64,000 nucleotides of DNA from Caryophanon latum (GCF_001700325.1 NZ_MATO01000064.1:1-64000), one strand, 5' to 3'; shown: positions 44,003-52,878, counted from the first letter of the stretch. Notes: a model not told the origin generated them from the letters alone. Made by a program: numbers and translations.

Positions 44003-45254
44003 AAATTGCTCCACGCTTTCTTTGCCAACGTCGCCCAAACACGATGTAAAAATAAATCGACGCCGTTAAGTACAGTCCACCCGTAATCGAAAACGCATAC
44101 GCATAGCCCCAATACGAGCCGAAGTTTGTGACGAGCCACGCAGCCGGCAAGCCCATCGTTGCCCACCCTAAATTAAACACCATTTGATTGACCGAGTTTG
44201 CCAAGCCTTTATAGCGGTCTGACACGATGTCCATCGCAATCGCACTTTGAATCGGGTTGCCCGCATTCATCAGTGCCTGCCGCAACAAAAAGCCAACCGA
44301 TGCCCAAAAAAGCGACGTCGTAAATGCCGTTAAAAATAAAAACGGAATCGACAGCAGCTGAAATAAAATGAGCGCGTTCACTTTACCGACACGCTTCACA
44401 ACGGCTGGGCCGATAAGCATTGCGACTGCGGTCATCGCCGAGCCGAGCGCTAAAATGAGCCCGACGTACGAGTTCGATGCATCAAAGCGGTTCGCAAAAT
44501 ATAAATTTAAATACGGAATGACGAGCCCCGAACCTGTGCCGATTAATAGCTGCGCGAACGCAAACAATGCGATGAGCTTCACGTTGTCGGCAAACGCAGC
44601 TGATTGCGTCTCTTGCCGCTTCTGTTCGCCGAGCTGTACCGTTTCTCTTTCCTCGGCTCGCTGTAATTTCAGCAACGGAAATACGCCGAGCGCAAATAGC
44701 ACGACACCGATCAGCAGCGATGCTCGAATGCTTTCGACGCTATTCATCGACGTTAACCACATGAAGCCGTCCGCAAATACGCCGCCGAGTAAATTACCGA
44801 CAACACTTGCGACCGTAACGAGCGAGAAGTGCACGCTAAACAAATGAACGCGCTCTTTCGATGAGGAATTTTCCGCTAAAAACGGAATGCCCGACACTTG
44901 TACGAACGCCCAAATGAAGCCTGTTATAAATGCGAAAACAAGCATCGACGTGTCATCGCTTACAACGCTGCGTGCTGCTAATGTAAATGCCGTTAGCACC
45001 GTGCCGACGACAAGCACCGATTTGCGTCCAATTTTGTCGCTAATAATGCCTGCTGGAACGAGAATGATTGCAGTCGCGAGTGACATTATCGCAATGACGC
45101 TGCCGTTGATCGTTTCGGGCATGCCGAGTTCGCGAATATATAAGTTATACATGACCGAAAAGACACCCATGCCAATTTGTATAAATACGTTCGCTAACAT
45201 AAATAAACGAATGTTGCGATTAAAACGTTGAATTGTGTGCCACCATTCTTTCAT
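44001..45254 (-). CDS. MFS transporter
   Basis: 417 residues, about twelve membrane helices. The loop 2-3 motif GIISDKIGRKSVLV is the MFS signature, and a central charged loop (LLKLQRAEERETVQLGEQKRQET) divides two six-helix halves. It resembles sugar/drug efflux-like MFS proteins (YqgE/YcxA-like) without a diagnostic substrate motif. The ATG at 45254 has AAAGGAG seven bases upstream; the longer frame from 45323 starts before it. Confidence 0.88.
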   Translation of the reverse strand: MKEWWHTIQRFNRNIRLFMLANVFIQIGMGVFSVMYNLYIRELGMPETINGSVIAIMSLATAIILVPAGIISDKIGRKSVLVVGTVLTAFTLAARSVVSDDTSMLVFAFITGFIWAFVQVSGIPFLAENSSSKERVHLFSVHFSLVTVASVVGNLLGGVFADGFMWLTSMNSVESIRASLLIGVVLFALGVFPLLKLQRAEERETVQLGEQKRQETQSAAFADNVKLIALFAFAQLLIGTGSGLVIPYLNLYFANRFDASNSYVGLILALGSAMTAVAMLIGPAVVKRVGKVNALILFQLLSIPFLFLTAFTTSLFWASVGFLLRQALMNAGNPIQSAIAMDIVSDRYKGLANSVNQMVFNLGWATMGLPAAWLVTNFGSYWGYAYAFSITGGLYLTASIYFYIVFGRRWQRKRGAI

Positions 45255-45341
45255 GCGTGTTCTCCTTTTATTTCGATACACTAAATATACGCATGTCGTA
45301 GCAAAATGACAATTACAATGCATTTACTGACGCAGTAAATG

Positions 45342-45386
45342 AAAAAACAGTGTTCAAGTCTACCCGGACGTTGAACACTGCTTTTC
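45342..45386 (-). terminator. Terminator of the ABC pair
   Basis: CAGTGTTCAA (45348-45357) and TTGAACACTG (45371-45380), perfect 10-bp stem, with TTTTTT following on the minus strand. An additional perfect hairpin CATTTACTG-ACG-CAGTAAATG sits just beside it (45321-45341). Confidence 0.87.
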
Positions 45387-45394
45387 ATTTTTTT

Positions 45395-47131
45395 CTATTG
45401 CTTCAGCGACTTCGCCTGCATTTCATACATTTTCGCATACGTGCCTCCGCGTGCGATCAATTCCTCGTGATTGCCGATTTCTTGAATTTCCCCGCGGTCG
45501 AGCACGATGATTTTGTCCGCATGCTTAATCGTAGAAAGACGATGCGCAATAATAAATGTCGTGCGCCCTTCCTTTAATACGTCCATCGCGTGCTGAATAA
45601 GCTCCTCTGTTTCCGTATCAATATTCGACGTCGCTTCATCTAATATTAAAATCGCCGGATTGAATGCAAGTGCGCGCGCAAACGAAATGAGCTGACGCTG
45701 CCCAGCTGAAAGCGTGCTACCTTTTTCAATGACTTCCTCATCAATGCCGTGCTGTAAATTCGTTAGTACCGAGCCTGCCCCAACTGCTTTTAATGCCGCT
45801 TCGACCGCTTCACGTGAAATGCGCGGGTCGTTTAAGCTAACGTTTGATGCAATCGTACCAGTAAATAAATACGGGTCTTGCAGCACGATGCCCATATGCG
45901 CGCGAATCGTTTGGCGTGGCAATGATGTAATATCGATGCCATCAATCGTAATGCGCCCTTTTGACGGATCGTAAAAGCGAAACAGCAAATTCATAATCGA
46001 GCTTTTGCCTGAGCCTGTATGCCCGACAAGCGCAATCGTCTCGCCGCGCTTTGCTTCAAACGTTAAATTTTTCAGCACGTATTCATTTTCTTTATACGCA
46101 AACGACACGTCTTCAAATGACACGTTGCCGTCATAGCGTGGAACTGTTGTCGTCGCTACGTCCTCACCTTTTTCATCCAGCAGCTCGAACACGCGATTTG
46201 CCGCAACGAGTGAGCGCTCTAGCTGTGAAAACTGGCTCACAATCGCCGTCATCGGATTGAATAAACGCGTCACGTAATCGACGAATGCATAGAGCGTTCC
46301 TGCTGTTACGTAATCGTTCGTCGTCATCGAGTTCGTACCGAAAACATAAATGAACACTAAAAACATTGTGACGCGTAAAAAGTTGACTAAGTTATGTGAC
46401 GTCGCCGAATCGAGCACGAGTAATTTACGGTGATAGTCGTAATGCGTATCGTTTAGCTCCGTAAATTCCTCCTCCATTTGCTTTTCACGACGGAACGCTT
46501 GCACGATCGTCATGCCATTAATCGATTCGTTAATCATGCCGTTTAAGTCGGCAATTTTCGTGCGAATGACGTTGTTGTATGCTTGTGCGTATTTGCGGTA
46601 CAGCACCATCCACGCATATAAAATCGGTATAATAATGAGCGCAATCGCCGCCACTTGTGCGTTTAACGTAAAGAGCGCAATGTACACACCAAACATCGAC
46701 AGGAAGCTTACCGCAAACTGCGATAGCACCGTTACGTATAAGTTGCGCACTGCCTCCGTATCGTTCGTGACGCGCGCAACAATTTTGCCTGCTGGTGAAT
46801 TATCAAAATACGCAATCGGCATCGTTTGAATTTTGTTAAACGTTTCGATGCGCATATTTTGGACGATGCGGTTTGCCCCGCGCTGTAGCCATACTGTGCT
46901 AATGTAGCGCAATATACCTGTTACAATCGCGAGTGTGAAATAAATCGAAAGCAGCAATACGAGCGGCTGAACATGTAACTTGCCGACCGTCATGTAATTA
47001 TCAATAATATGCTTTGCGATGTACGGCGCGGCTAGCTCAGTCGCTACTGAAAGTGCTAAAAGAAACAGCCCACTAATGATAAATCGTTTGTAGCGCATCG
47101 CATAGTCAGTTAATCGTTTCATCGGACTCAT
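45395..47131 (-). CDS. yheH: Heterodimeric ABC multidrug exporter subunit YheH (BmrD-like)
   Basis: 578 residues: six-helix membrane domain (about 1-310) fused to an ATPase. Walker A GHTGSGKSS, Walker B AILILDEATSNID with the catalytic Glu, and switch His in IIAHRLSTIKHAD. The signature is LSAGQ instead of LSGGQ. The partner YheI has the reciprocal defect, so one of the two ATP sites of the heterodimer should be degenerate, as in BmrCD, TM287/288 and LmrCD. It overlaps yheI by four bases (ATGA); GAGGAGG is seven bases before the start. Confidence 0.93.
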   Translation of the reverse strand: MSPMKRLTDYAMRYKRFIISGLFLLALSVATELAAPYIAKHIIDNYMTVGKLHVQPLVLLLSIYFTLAIVTGILRYISTVWLQRGANRIVQNMRIETFNKIQTMPIAYFDNSPAGKIVARVTNDTEAVRNLYVTVLSQFAVSFLSMFGVYIALFTLNAQVAAIALIIIPILYAWMVLYRKYAQAYNNVIRTKIADLNGMINESINGMTIVQAFRREKQMEEEFTELNDTHYDYHRKLLVLDSATSHNLVNFLRVTMFLVFIYVFGTNSMTTNDYVTAGTLYAFVDYVTRLFNPMTAIVSQFSQLERSLVAANRVFELLDEKGEDVATTTVPRYDGNVSFEDVSFAYKENEYVLKNLTFEAKRGETIALVGHTGSGKSSIMNLLFRFYDPSKGRITIDGIDITSLPRQTIRAHMGIVLQDPYLFTGTIASNVSLNDPRISREAVEAALKAVGAGSVLTNLQHGIDEEVIEKGSTLSAGQRQLISFARALAFNPAILILDEATSNIDTETEELIQHAMDVLKEGRTTFIIAHRLSTIKHADKIIVLDRGEIQEIGNHEELIARGGTYAKMYEMQAKSLKQ

Positions 47132-48867
47132 GAGCTCGCCTCCTCTAGTTGCTGGCGGTCAAATTGTTCCTTATACCAGCCGTTTTGCACAATGAGCTGT
47201 GCGTGCGTGCCTTGCTGGACGATTTTGCCATCATCAAGCACGATAATGTGATCTGCGTGCTGAATGCCTGATAAGCGGTGCGTTGTAATGATTGTCGTTT
47301 TCCCTTGACGCGCTCGCTGAATGTTTTGAATGATGTTCGTCTCTGTTTTCGCATCGACTGCTGATAACGAATCATCGAGCAGTAAAATGTCTGGGTTTTT
47401 AATGAGCGCTCGCGCAATCGATACGCGCTGCTTTTGCCCACCCGATAGCGACACCCCTTTTTCCCCGACGAGCGTTTCAAGCCCCATCGGTAAGTTTTGC
47501 AAGTCGCTTTCAAAATAGGCAAGACGAATCGCCTCGTGTAGCTCCTCGTCGGTCGCATCCTCTTTGCCAAATAAAATGTTTTCACGAATCGTACGTGAAA
47601 ACAGCACGTGCTCCTGTGGTACGTAGCCGATCCAACTTAATACTTGCTCCTTCGACTGCTTGCTTAAATCGACGTCGCCAATCATAAACTGTCCTTCGCC
47701 GAGCGGATATTCACGCAGCAGCTGACGAACGAACGTCGTCTTCCCCGCACCTGTTTTACCGACGATTCCGAGCGTTTGCCCTTTTTGCAAATGCAGTGAA
47801 ATGCGCGATAAGTTTTTCACTTGTGAGAGCGGATATTGGAACGAATACTTTTGCACGTTCATCGATGAAGGTGTCGTTAACGTAAGCTGCTTGCCATCTC
47901 GCACGTCCTCTTCATACGATAGCGTCTCCTGCACGCGGTCGAGTGAGGCGTTTCCTTGCTGCATGACGTTAATGAGTTCGCCAATCGCAAACATCGGCCA
48001 CGTCGCAAGCCCTAAATAGACGTTAAACGACACGAGCTGCCCGACCGTTAGCTCACCGCGCGACACGAGCACGGCACCATAGCCGAACGCAATGACGTAG
48101 CAAAGCCCCATGCCGATGCGCGTAATCGGTACGAATAGCGCGTTAATGTTCACAACGGCCATATTTTTTTCAACAACTTCTTCACTTTTGTCGAAAAAGC
48201 GCTGCTGCTCAAGCGTCTCTTGCACGTATGCACGCACGACACGAACGCCCGCTACCGACTCAAGCACGTTATCGTTTAGCTCACCGAATGCTTGCTGCGA
48301 CACGATATAACGTTTATGCACAATTTTGCCTAAGTACTGAATAATAAACGCCATAATCGGCACCGGCAGCATCGCAAATAGCGTCAGCTTCCACGAAATC
48401 GTAATCGCCATTGCCGCAATGATAAACGCCATGTACAGCGTCGAGTCAACGAGCGTCATAATGCCAAAGCCTGCTGTTAGCGACACGGCGTTTAAGTCGT
48501 TCGTTGCGCGCGCCATTAAATCACCCGTACGATTTTTCTCATAAAACGTCGGCTTCATTTTTAAAAATTGTTGGAATAAGCGCTTGCGTAAAATACGATC
48601 AATCGTAATCGCCCCGCCAAACAGCTGGTATTGCCAAATGAAGTTGAGCGCATAGCTCGAAACAATAATGGCGATGAACGCGATAACGTAATTTCGCAGC
48701 GACGCTTCAGTTAACGCGCTCGTCGTCATATCATCGATTGCTTCGCCGATCAGCCACGGCGGAATAATTTCAATGACGCTTGCGACGATGAGCAGCACGA
48801 TGGCGATGCTATATTGCTTGCGATATTGCTTGAAAAACCAGCCGAGCTTTTTTAACACATCAAACAT
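47128..48867 (-). CDS. yheI: Heterodimeric ABC multidrug exporter subunit YheI (BmrC-like)
   Basis: 579 residues: six-helix membrane domain then ATPase with Walker A GKTGAGKTT, intact LSGGQKQR and switch His in ITTHRLSGIQHAD. Walker B reads ILLLDDSLSAVD, with Asp replacing the catalytic Glu, marking the non-catalytic site. The TAGGTG ribosome site is five bases from the ATG. A leader peptide and a terminator lie between its promoter and this start, so expression should depend on anti-termination. Confidence 0.93.
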   Translation of the reverse strand: MFDVLKKLGWFFKQYRKQYSIAIVLLIVASVIEIIPPWLIGEAIDDMTTSALTEASLRNYVIAFIAIIVSSYALNFIWQYQLFGGAITIDRILRKRLFQQFLKMKPTFYEKNRTGDLMARATNDLNAVSLTAGFGIMTLVDSTLYMAFIIAAMAITISWKLTLFAMLPVPIMAFIIQYLGKIVHKRYIVSQQAFGELNDNVLESVAGVRVVRAYVQETLEQQRFFDKSEEVVEKNMAVVNINALFVPITRIGMGLCYVIAFGYGAVLVSRGELTVGQLVSFNVYLGLATWPMFAIGELINVMQQGNASLDRVQETLSYEEDVRDGKQLTLTTPSSMNVQKYSFQYPLSQVKNLSRISLHLQKGQTLGIVGKTGAGKTTFVRQLLREYPLGEGQFMIGDVDLSKQSKEQVLSWIGYVPQEHVLFSRTIRENILFGKEDATDEELHEAIRLAYFESDLQNLPMGLETLVGEKGVSLSGGQKQRVSIARALIKNPDILLLDDSLSAVDAKTETNIIQNIQRARQGKTTIITTHRLSGIQHADHIIVLDDGKIVQQGTHAQLIVQNGWYKEQFDRQQLEEASS

Positions 48868-48939
48868 ATTTTCACCTAGTTTCTTATTTTACTTTATGCT
48901 GTGCATCATCTCTTCATCGCTCACACGAAAAAACGACAA

Positions 48940-48978
48940 AAAAAGGCACGCACTCTAAAAAAGAGCACATGCCTTTTT
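48940..48978 (-). terminator. Attenuator terminator between the leader peptide and yheI
   Basis: On the minus strand GGCATGTGCTCT and AGAGTGCGTGCC pair over 12 positions, using three G-U pairs that only work in this orientation. The A5 flank extends the stem and seven T follow. It lies about 75 bases upstream of the yheI start and after the leader stop codon. Confidence 0.85.
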
Positions 48979-49012
48979 GAAAGAGGTGATGACGTCGCAC
49001 CCCTTCTTTTAC

Positions 49013-49087
49013 TTACTTACAACAAAAAGAAGACGTGCCACTACGAGTATGAAATTTGCTGCAACGCTTCATACGTAATTTGTTCAT
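49013..49087 (-). CDS. Leader peptide for yheI-yheH attenuation (24 aa)
   Basis: ATG 49087 to TAA 49013, 24 residues beginning MNKLRMKRCSKF and ending in FCCK, strongly basic. AAAGGAGG is eight bases before the ATG, the best ribosome site in this region. It precedes an intrinsic terminator and the ABC exporter genes. This mirrors the B. subtilis bmrB-bmrCD layout, in which slowed translation of a leader relieves termination, though the peptide sequence itself need not be related. The leader segment GGCACG is complementary to CGTGCC of the terminator 3' arm, offering an alternative pairing. Confidence 0.75.
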   Translation of the reverse strand: MNKLRMKRCSKFHTRSGTSSFCCK

Positions 49088-49132
49088 AGTGTCCGCCTCC
49101 TTTCTTCAATCCGTTTCATTTCGTGTTTCTAA

Positions 49133-49161
49133 ATACTAGCATAGCGATTTTTACAGGTCAA
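49133..49161 (-). promoter_or_regulatory. Promoter of the leader-yheI-yheH transcript
   Basis: On the minus strand TTGACC (49161-49156), exactly 17 bp, TAGTAT (49138-49133). Transcription would start near 49126, about 40 bases before the leader ATG. Confidence 0.75.
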
Positions 49162-49225
49162 TCATTTTTCAATTTTCAGCTTTTATTCATGCGAACGTGC
49201 AATAATTTTCTACAACGGGAATGTT

Positions 49226-49290
49226 CGTACTAAACGTGTTGTTTAACCAATGAATGAGCAGTTCGCGTATTGCGGCCACCTATATACAAC
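49226..49290. repeat. Family B element, degenerate left half
   Basis: AACGTGTTGTTTAACCAATG followed by GCAGTTCGCGTATTGCGGC, matching the left half of the copies at 54838 and 61215. Together with promoters this accounts for most of the 49088-49551 gap; the AT-rich remainder shows nothing else. Confidence 0.6.
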
Positions 49291-49440
49291 ATTTATTTCA
49301 TATTTTCTAAACATTATGGCTTTCACTATATAAAAATGGCAAATCGGCACACCTGCGATCGCACATCGACTCACCACTATTGCTATTCATAGCGACGATG
49401 AATGTTTTTTTAGCGTGACGTCTTCAACCGAAAACAATAT

Positions 49441-49469
49441 TTGTATTTTCCAGTTAAATCTTTTATGAT
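49441..49469 (+). promoter_or_regulatory. Promoter of the CorC-family gene
   Basis: TTGTAT (49441-49446), 17 bp, TATGAT (49464-49469). Confidence 0.65.
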
Positions 49470-49496
49470 AGAATCATTAAATTATTTTTCATAACT

Positions 49497-49554
49497 AGGA
49501 GGTGTATTCTTTGTGCTTTCCCCTCATTTGGGCCGAGTGCAAAGATAATATTTG
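49497..49554 (+). promoter_or_regulatory. Ribosome site separated from the CorC-family start by a hairpin or short uORF
   Basis: AGGAGGTG (49497-49504) is 47 bases before the apparent TTG start at 49552. Between them TCTTTG (49508-49513) can pair with CAAAGA (49540-49545), with inner CCC/GGG. This would bring the ribosome site to about ten bases from the TTG. Alternatively a 16-codon frame from TTG 49511 (six bases after the ribosome site) ends at 49561, overlapping the start. Either would control translation. Confidence 0.5.
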
Positions 49555-50925
49555 GACGTAGATATAGTGGAACTAACCATAAGGCTGGCGGCGTTTGCTG
49601 CCCTAATTGCCGCAACAGCGTTTTTCGTTGCAACAGAATTCGCCATCGTGAAGGTGCGACATACACGCATCGATCAGCTCGTGGCAGAAGGAAATAAAAA
49701 AGCAATACGCGCAAAAAAAGTAACATCTGACTTAGACGAATATTTATCCGCATGTCAGCTCGGTATTACGATTACTGCGCTCGGACTCGGTTGGTTAGGT
49801 GAGCCGACGTTTGAGCTCATTTTACATCCGTTATTTGATGTACTCGGCTTAAATTTAACACCGAGCATTTCATCGTTACTATCATTTGTTATTGCGTTTG
49901 CACTTGTAACGTTTATTCACGTCGTTGTCGGAGAATTAGCGCCGAAAACATTAGCAATTCAAAAAGCCGAAGCTGTCACATTAAACTTAGCTGGCCCGCT
50001 CATTTTATTCCATAACGTTATGTATCCATTCATTAAATTATTAAATGGTTCTGCACGTGCGTTAACAGGTCTTTTCGGCTTAAAAATGATGGGTGAATCA
50101 GAAGTTGCGCATTCAGAGGAAGAAATTCGTATGCTGTTATCAGATAGCTATAAAGGCGGCGAAATTAACGAATCTGAATACGAATATGTAAATAGTATTT
50201 TCGAGTTTTCTGAACGTATTGCTAAAGAAATTATGGTACCACGTACTGAGATCATCGGTATTGAAAAGGACCTAACAATTAGAGAAGTATTTGAAGTAAT
50301 GGGTGTTGAGCAATACACACGTTACCCGATTATTGATGGCGATAAAGACCATGTCATCGGCCTTGTCAACATGAAGCATCTACTTACAGCGTTTGTACAA
50401 GATACGACAAACGGCGACAAAAAAGTCATTGAGTACATGCAGCCAATTATTCGAGTAATTGAAACGACGGCAATTGACGACTTATTACTAAAAATTCAAC
50501 GCGAGCGTATTCACATGGCAGTTTTAATGGATGAATACGGCGGTACATCTGGTTTAGTCACAATTGAAGATATCATCGAGGAAATTGTCGGCGATATTCA
50601 AGACGAGTTTGACGACGATGAAGTACCAGAAGTGCGTAAAGTAAGCGACAATCATTATTTATTTGATGCGAAACTATTAATCGCAGAAGTAAATGATGTG
50701 CTCGGTACGACGCTTGAAGAGGATGAAGTCGACACAATTGGCGGTTGGTTCATGACGAAGCATTTCGATGTAATACAAGGTGCTTCAATAGAAGAACAAG
50801 GCTTCTTATTCGTTGTAAAAGAAGTCGAAGGTCATCATATTTTATATCTAGAAGTGTCTAAGCTTCCAGAAGACAAAATAACAGAGGACGGTATAGCCGC
50901 TTCTGAACTGAACGAGCAAAAATAA
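49552..50925 (+). CDS. CNNM/CorC (HlyC) family membrane protein with CBS domains
   Basis: 457 residues. CNNM transmembrane domain (about 1-190) with FFVATEFAIVKVRHTRIDQL and CQLGITITALGLGWLGEP. A CBS pair follows (about 210-345, IMVPRTEIIGIEKD...MAVLMDEYGGTSGLVTIEDIIEEIVGDI). A C-terminal CorC_HlyC domain (about 360-440, DTIGGWFMTKHFD) ends it. Members are linked to Mg or Na/Mg exchange; older annotation as hemolysin is misleading. The start at TTG 49552 gives the usual N terminus but has no adjacent ribosome site (see the upstream element). Confidence 0.9.
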   Translation: MDVDIVELTIRLAAFAALIAATAFFVATEFAIVKVRHTRIDQLVAEGNKKAIRAKKVTSDLDEYLSACQLGITITALGLGWLGEPTFELILHPLFDVLGLNLTPSISSLLSFVIAFALVTFIHVVVGELAPKTLAIQKAEAVTLNLAGPLILFHNVMYPFIKLLNGSARALTGLFGLKMMGESEVAHSEEEIRMLLSDSYKGGEINESEYEYVNSIFEFSERIAKEIMVPRTEIIGIEKDLTIREVFEVMGVEQYTRYPIIDGDKDHVIGLVNMKHLLTAFVQDTTNGDKKVIEYMQPIIRVIETTAIDDLLLKIQRERIHMAVLMDEYGGTSGLVTIEDIIEEIVGDIQDEFDDDEVPEVRKVSDNHYLFDAKLLIAEVNDVLGTTLEEDEVDTIGGWFMTKHFDVIQGASIEEQGFLFVVKEVEGHHILYLEVSKLPEDKITEDGIAASELNEQK

Positions 50926-50927
50926 CG

Positions 50928-50968
50928 AAACGACCATTTGCGGCATCATGCGGCGAATGGTCGTTTTT
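50928..50968 (+). terminator. Terminator of the CorC-family gene
   Basis: AAACGACCATTTGC (50928-50941) and GCGAATGGTCGTTT (50953-50966), one G-U pair, then TTT. Confidence 0.87.
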
Positions 50969-50983
50969 CTATGAATCAATTGC

Positions 50984-51070
50984 TTTTTGCGGGCGTCGCT
51001 GTGGGGTGTTTCGGCACGAGCTGTTCCTAAGGAGTCTCGCCGCACGCTTTAACCAAAAGCTCCAGCGCAC
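50984..51070. repeat. Degenerate family A-like fragment
   Basis: GCGGGCGTCGCTGTGGGGTG at the left and TTCCTAAGGAGTCTCGCCGC at the right resemble the variant end block of the copy at 55622-55845 (CCTAGGAGTCTCGCCGTACGC). It is short and diverged. Confidence 0.45.
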
Positions 51071-51102
51071 ATTTTAGTAACGTATGATGTACTAAACCGT
51101 TT

Positions 51103-51750
51103 CTACTGCCCGCTTCCTTCTGTTAACCCGTGCTTCACCGCATATAGTGCTGCTTGCGTACGGTCTTGCACTTCAAGCTTCGCGAAAATGTTTGAAATAT
51201 GCGTCTTCACTGTTTTCTCCGTTACGAACAGCGATGCCGCAATTTCACGGTTGCTTTTACCTTTCGTCAGCTCCGCCAGTACGTCTTGCTCGCGCGGTGT
51301 GAGCGGATGAAGCTTATGTGCTAAACTATGTTCCTCCGCCTCGCTTTTCTCAAGCTGCGTCGTCACCTCTGGATGGACGATGCGCTCTCCTTGCATAATT
51401 TGACGAATCGCTTGCACTAAATCATCTGGCTCGATGTCCTTTAACTGATACCCAACTGCACCTGCTTCCATCGCTGGTACGACGTGGTCACGGTCTGAAA
51501 AGCTCGTAAGCATGAGCACTGGCATATTCGGAAACTTTTCGGTAATGCGTTTTGTTGCGCCAATGCCGTCAAGCTCTGGCATGACTAAATCCATTAAAAT
51601 GATGTCCGGCTGCAAGCTTTCTGCTAACGCCACTGCCTCGACACCGTTTTTCGCCTCGCCAATTACTTCAATATCTTTTTGTGTTTTTAAAAAGACCATT
51701 AAGCCGCGTCGTACAACGTGGTGGTCATCTGCAATTAATACGCGAATCAT
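51103..51750 (-). CDS. yhcZ: NarL-family response regulator YhcZ-like
   Basis: 215 residues. Receiver with Asp54 in IILMDLVMPEL and a LuxR helix-turn-helix: LTPREQDVLAELTKGKSNREIAASLFVTEKTVKTHISNIFAKL. It starts 12 bases after the kinase stop with AAAGGGGG upstream. The pair corresponds to B. subtilis YhcY/YhcZ. Targets are unknown. Confidence 0.9.
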   Translation of the reverse strand: MIRVLIADDHHVVRRGLMVFLKTQKDIEVIGEAKNGVEAVALAESLQPDIILMDLVMPELDGIGATKRITEKFPNMPVLMLTSFSDRDHVVPAMEAGAVGYQLKDIEPDDLVQAIRQIMQGERIVHPEVTTQLEKSEAEEHSLAHKLHPLTPREQDVLAELTKGKSNREIAASLFVTEKTVKTHISNIFAKLEVQDRTQAALYAVKHGLTEGSGQ

Positions 51751-51762
51751 GTCGCTCCCCCT

Positions 51763-52878
51763 TTAATACGGTAGCCGTACAAATAGCTCCGTTCCTTTTC
51801 CGATGTCGCTCACCCATTCGACTTGCCCTTGCAGCGCCGCAACCCTCGTACGAATCGACTGCATACCGACCGATGGAATATTTACCTCGCTCGCTGCTGA
51901 AAAACCGTTTCCATCATCCTTTAAAATACATAGCACATCCGTTGCCGTCACCGTTAAATAAAAGTATGCCTTTTGTACGCCTGCATGCTTTCGAATGTTG
52001 TTTAAGCCTTCTTGCATGACACGAAACAGCGCCTCCTCAACTTTTGATGGTAGCTGAATAACACCTATGACGTTCGTTTGCAGCGTTAAACCGAGCATTT
52101 CCGCATAGCCTTTAATGCCGTCCACAAGTCCACCTTCTAGCCCTTTTGGACGCAGCTGCCAAATAAGCGCACGCATTTCCGTTAACGCTTCTTGTGACAA
52201 GCTTTGCACATCTTGAAATAACTCCTTCACTTCCGCTTCTTGCGCGAGCTCAACACCTGCGCGGGCTGTGAGCGTCACCGAAAACAATAATTGATTAACC
52301 GAATCGTGCAAGTCGCGTGCTAAACGATTGCGCTCCTGCACAAGCGCCATTTCCTGCTCCTGCTTCGTCAGTAAAATGCGCTTGATCGCCGAGCCCATTT
52401 GAAACGCCACTGACTCTAATAGCTCTAGCTCCTCCTCGCTAAAAAATACAGTGTTCGGTGTCGCTACATTTAACAGTCCGAAGCGCTCATAACCAGATTG
52501 CAGCGGCACAGTCGCATGGTGCGTAATGTCGTGATGGTCACCAACGTTCGCATCGATGGCCGCTTCTAGTCGCTGGCATTCTATAATGTTTGACGCCTTT
52601 TGCAACTCGTTCATACGATAGCGCGACACACACCAGCAGCCTCCTTTATTTAAATGATGACAGCTATTATGTGCGAGCGCCTCCGGTAAGTTCACATGCG
52701 TCACAAGCTTTGAGCGTCCGCGTTCGTTAATGAAAAAAATCCAGCCTGTTTCAAATTTCGTGCCTTGTAGCAGCTTCGTAAGCGCACCATGCAGCATCGC
52801 ATCAATTTCGGTTTCCTCGTTTAAAAACTCCGCAATTTCCTTTAATAATGTCGTATGAGACGGATCATTTATATGCAT
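51763..52878 (-). CDS. yhcY: GAF-domain sensor histidine kinase YhcY-like
   Basis: 371 residues, no membrane segment, so a cytoplasmic sensor. The GAF domain (about 5-170) contains four cysteines at 73, 81, 83 and 101 (CHHLNKGGCWC...IIECQRL), a candidate metal or iron-sulphur site. HisKA_3 follows with His191 in RLARDLHDSVNQLLF, and a HATPase domain (LNNIRKHAGV, DDGNGF, GMQSIRTR). GAAGGGGG precedes the ATG. It is coupled to yhcZ. The signal is unknown. Confidence 0.9.
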   Translation of the reverse strand: MHINDPSHTTLLKEIAEFLNEETEIDAMLHGALTKLLQGTKFETGWIFFINERGRSKLVTHVNLPEALAHNSCHHLNKGGCWCVSRYRMNELQKASNIIECQRLEAAIDANVGDHHDITHHATVPLQSGYERFGLLNVATPNTVFFSEEELELLESVAFQMGSAIKRILLTKQEQEMALVQERNRLARDLHDSVNQLLFSVTLTARAGVELAQEAEVKELFQDVQSLSQEALTEMRALIWQLRPKGLEGGLVDGIKGYAEMLGLTLQTNVIGVIQLPSKVEEALFRVMQEGLNNIRKHAGVQKAYFYLTVTATDVLCILKDDGNGFSAASEVNIPSVGMQSIRTRVAALQGQVEWVSDIGKGTELFVRLPY

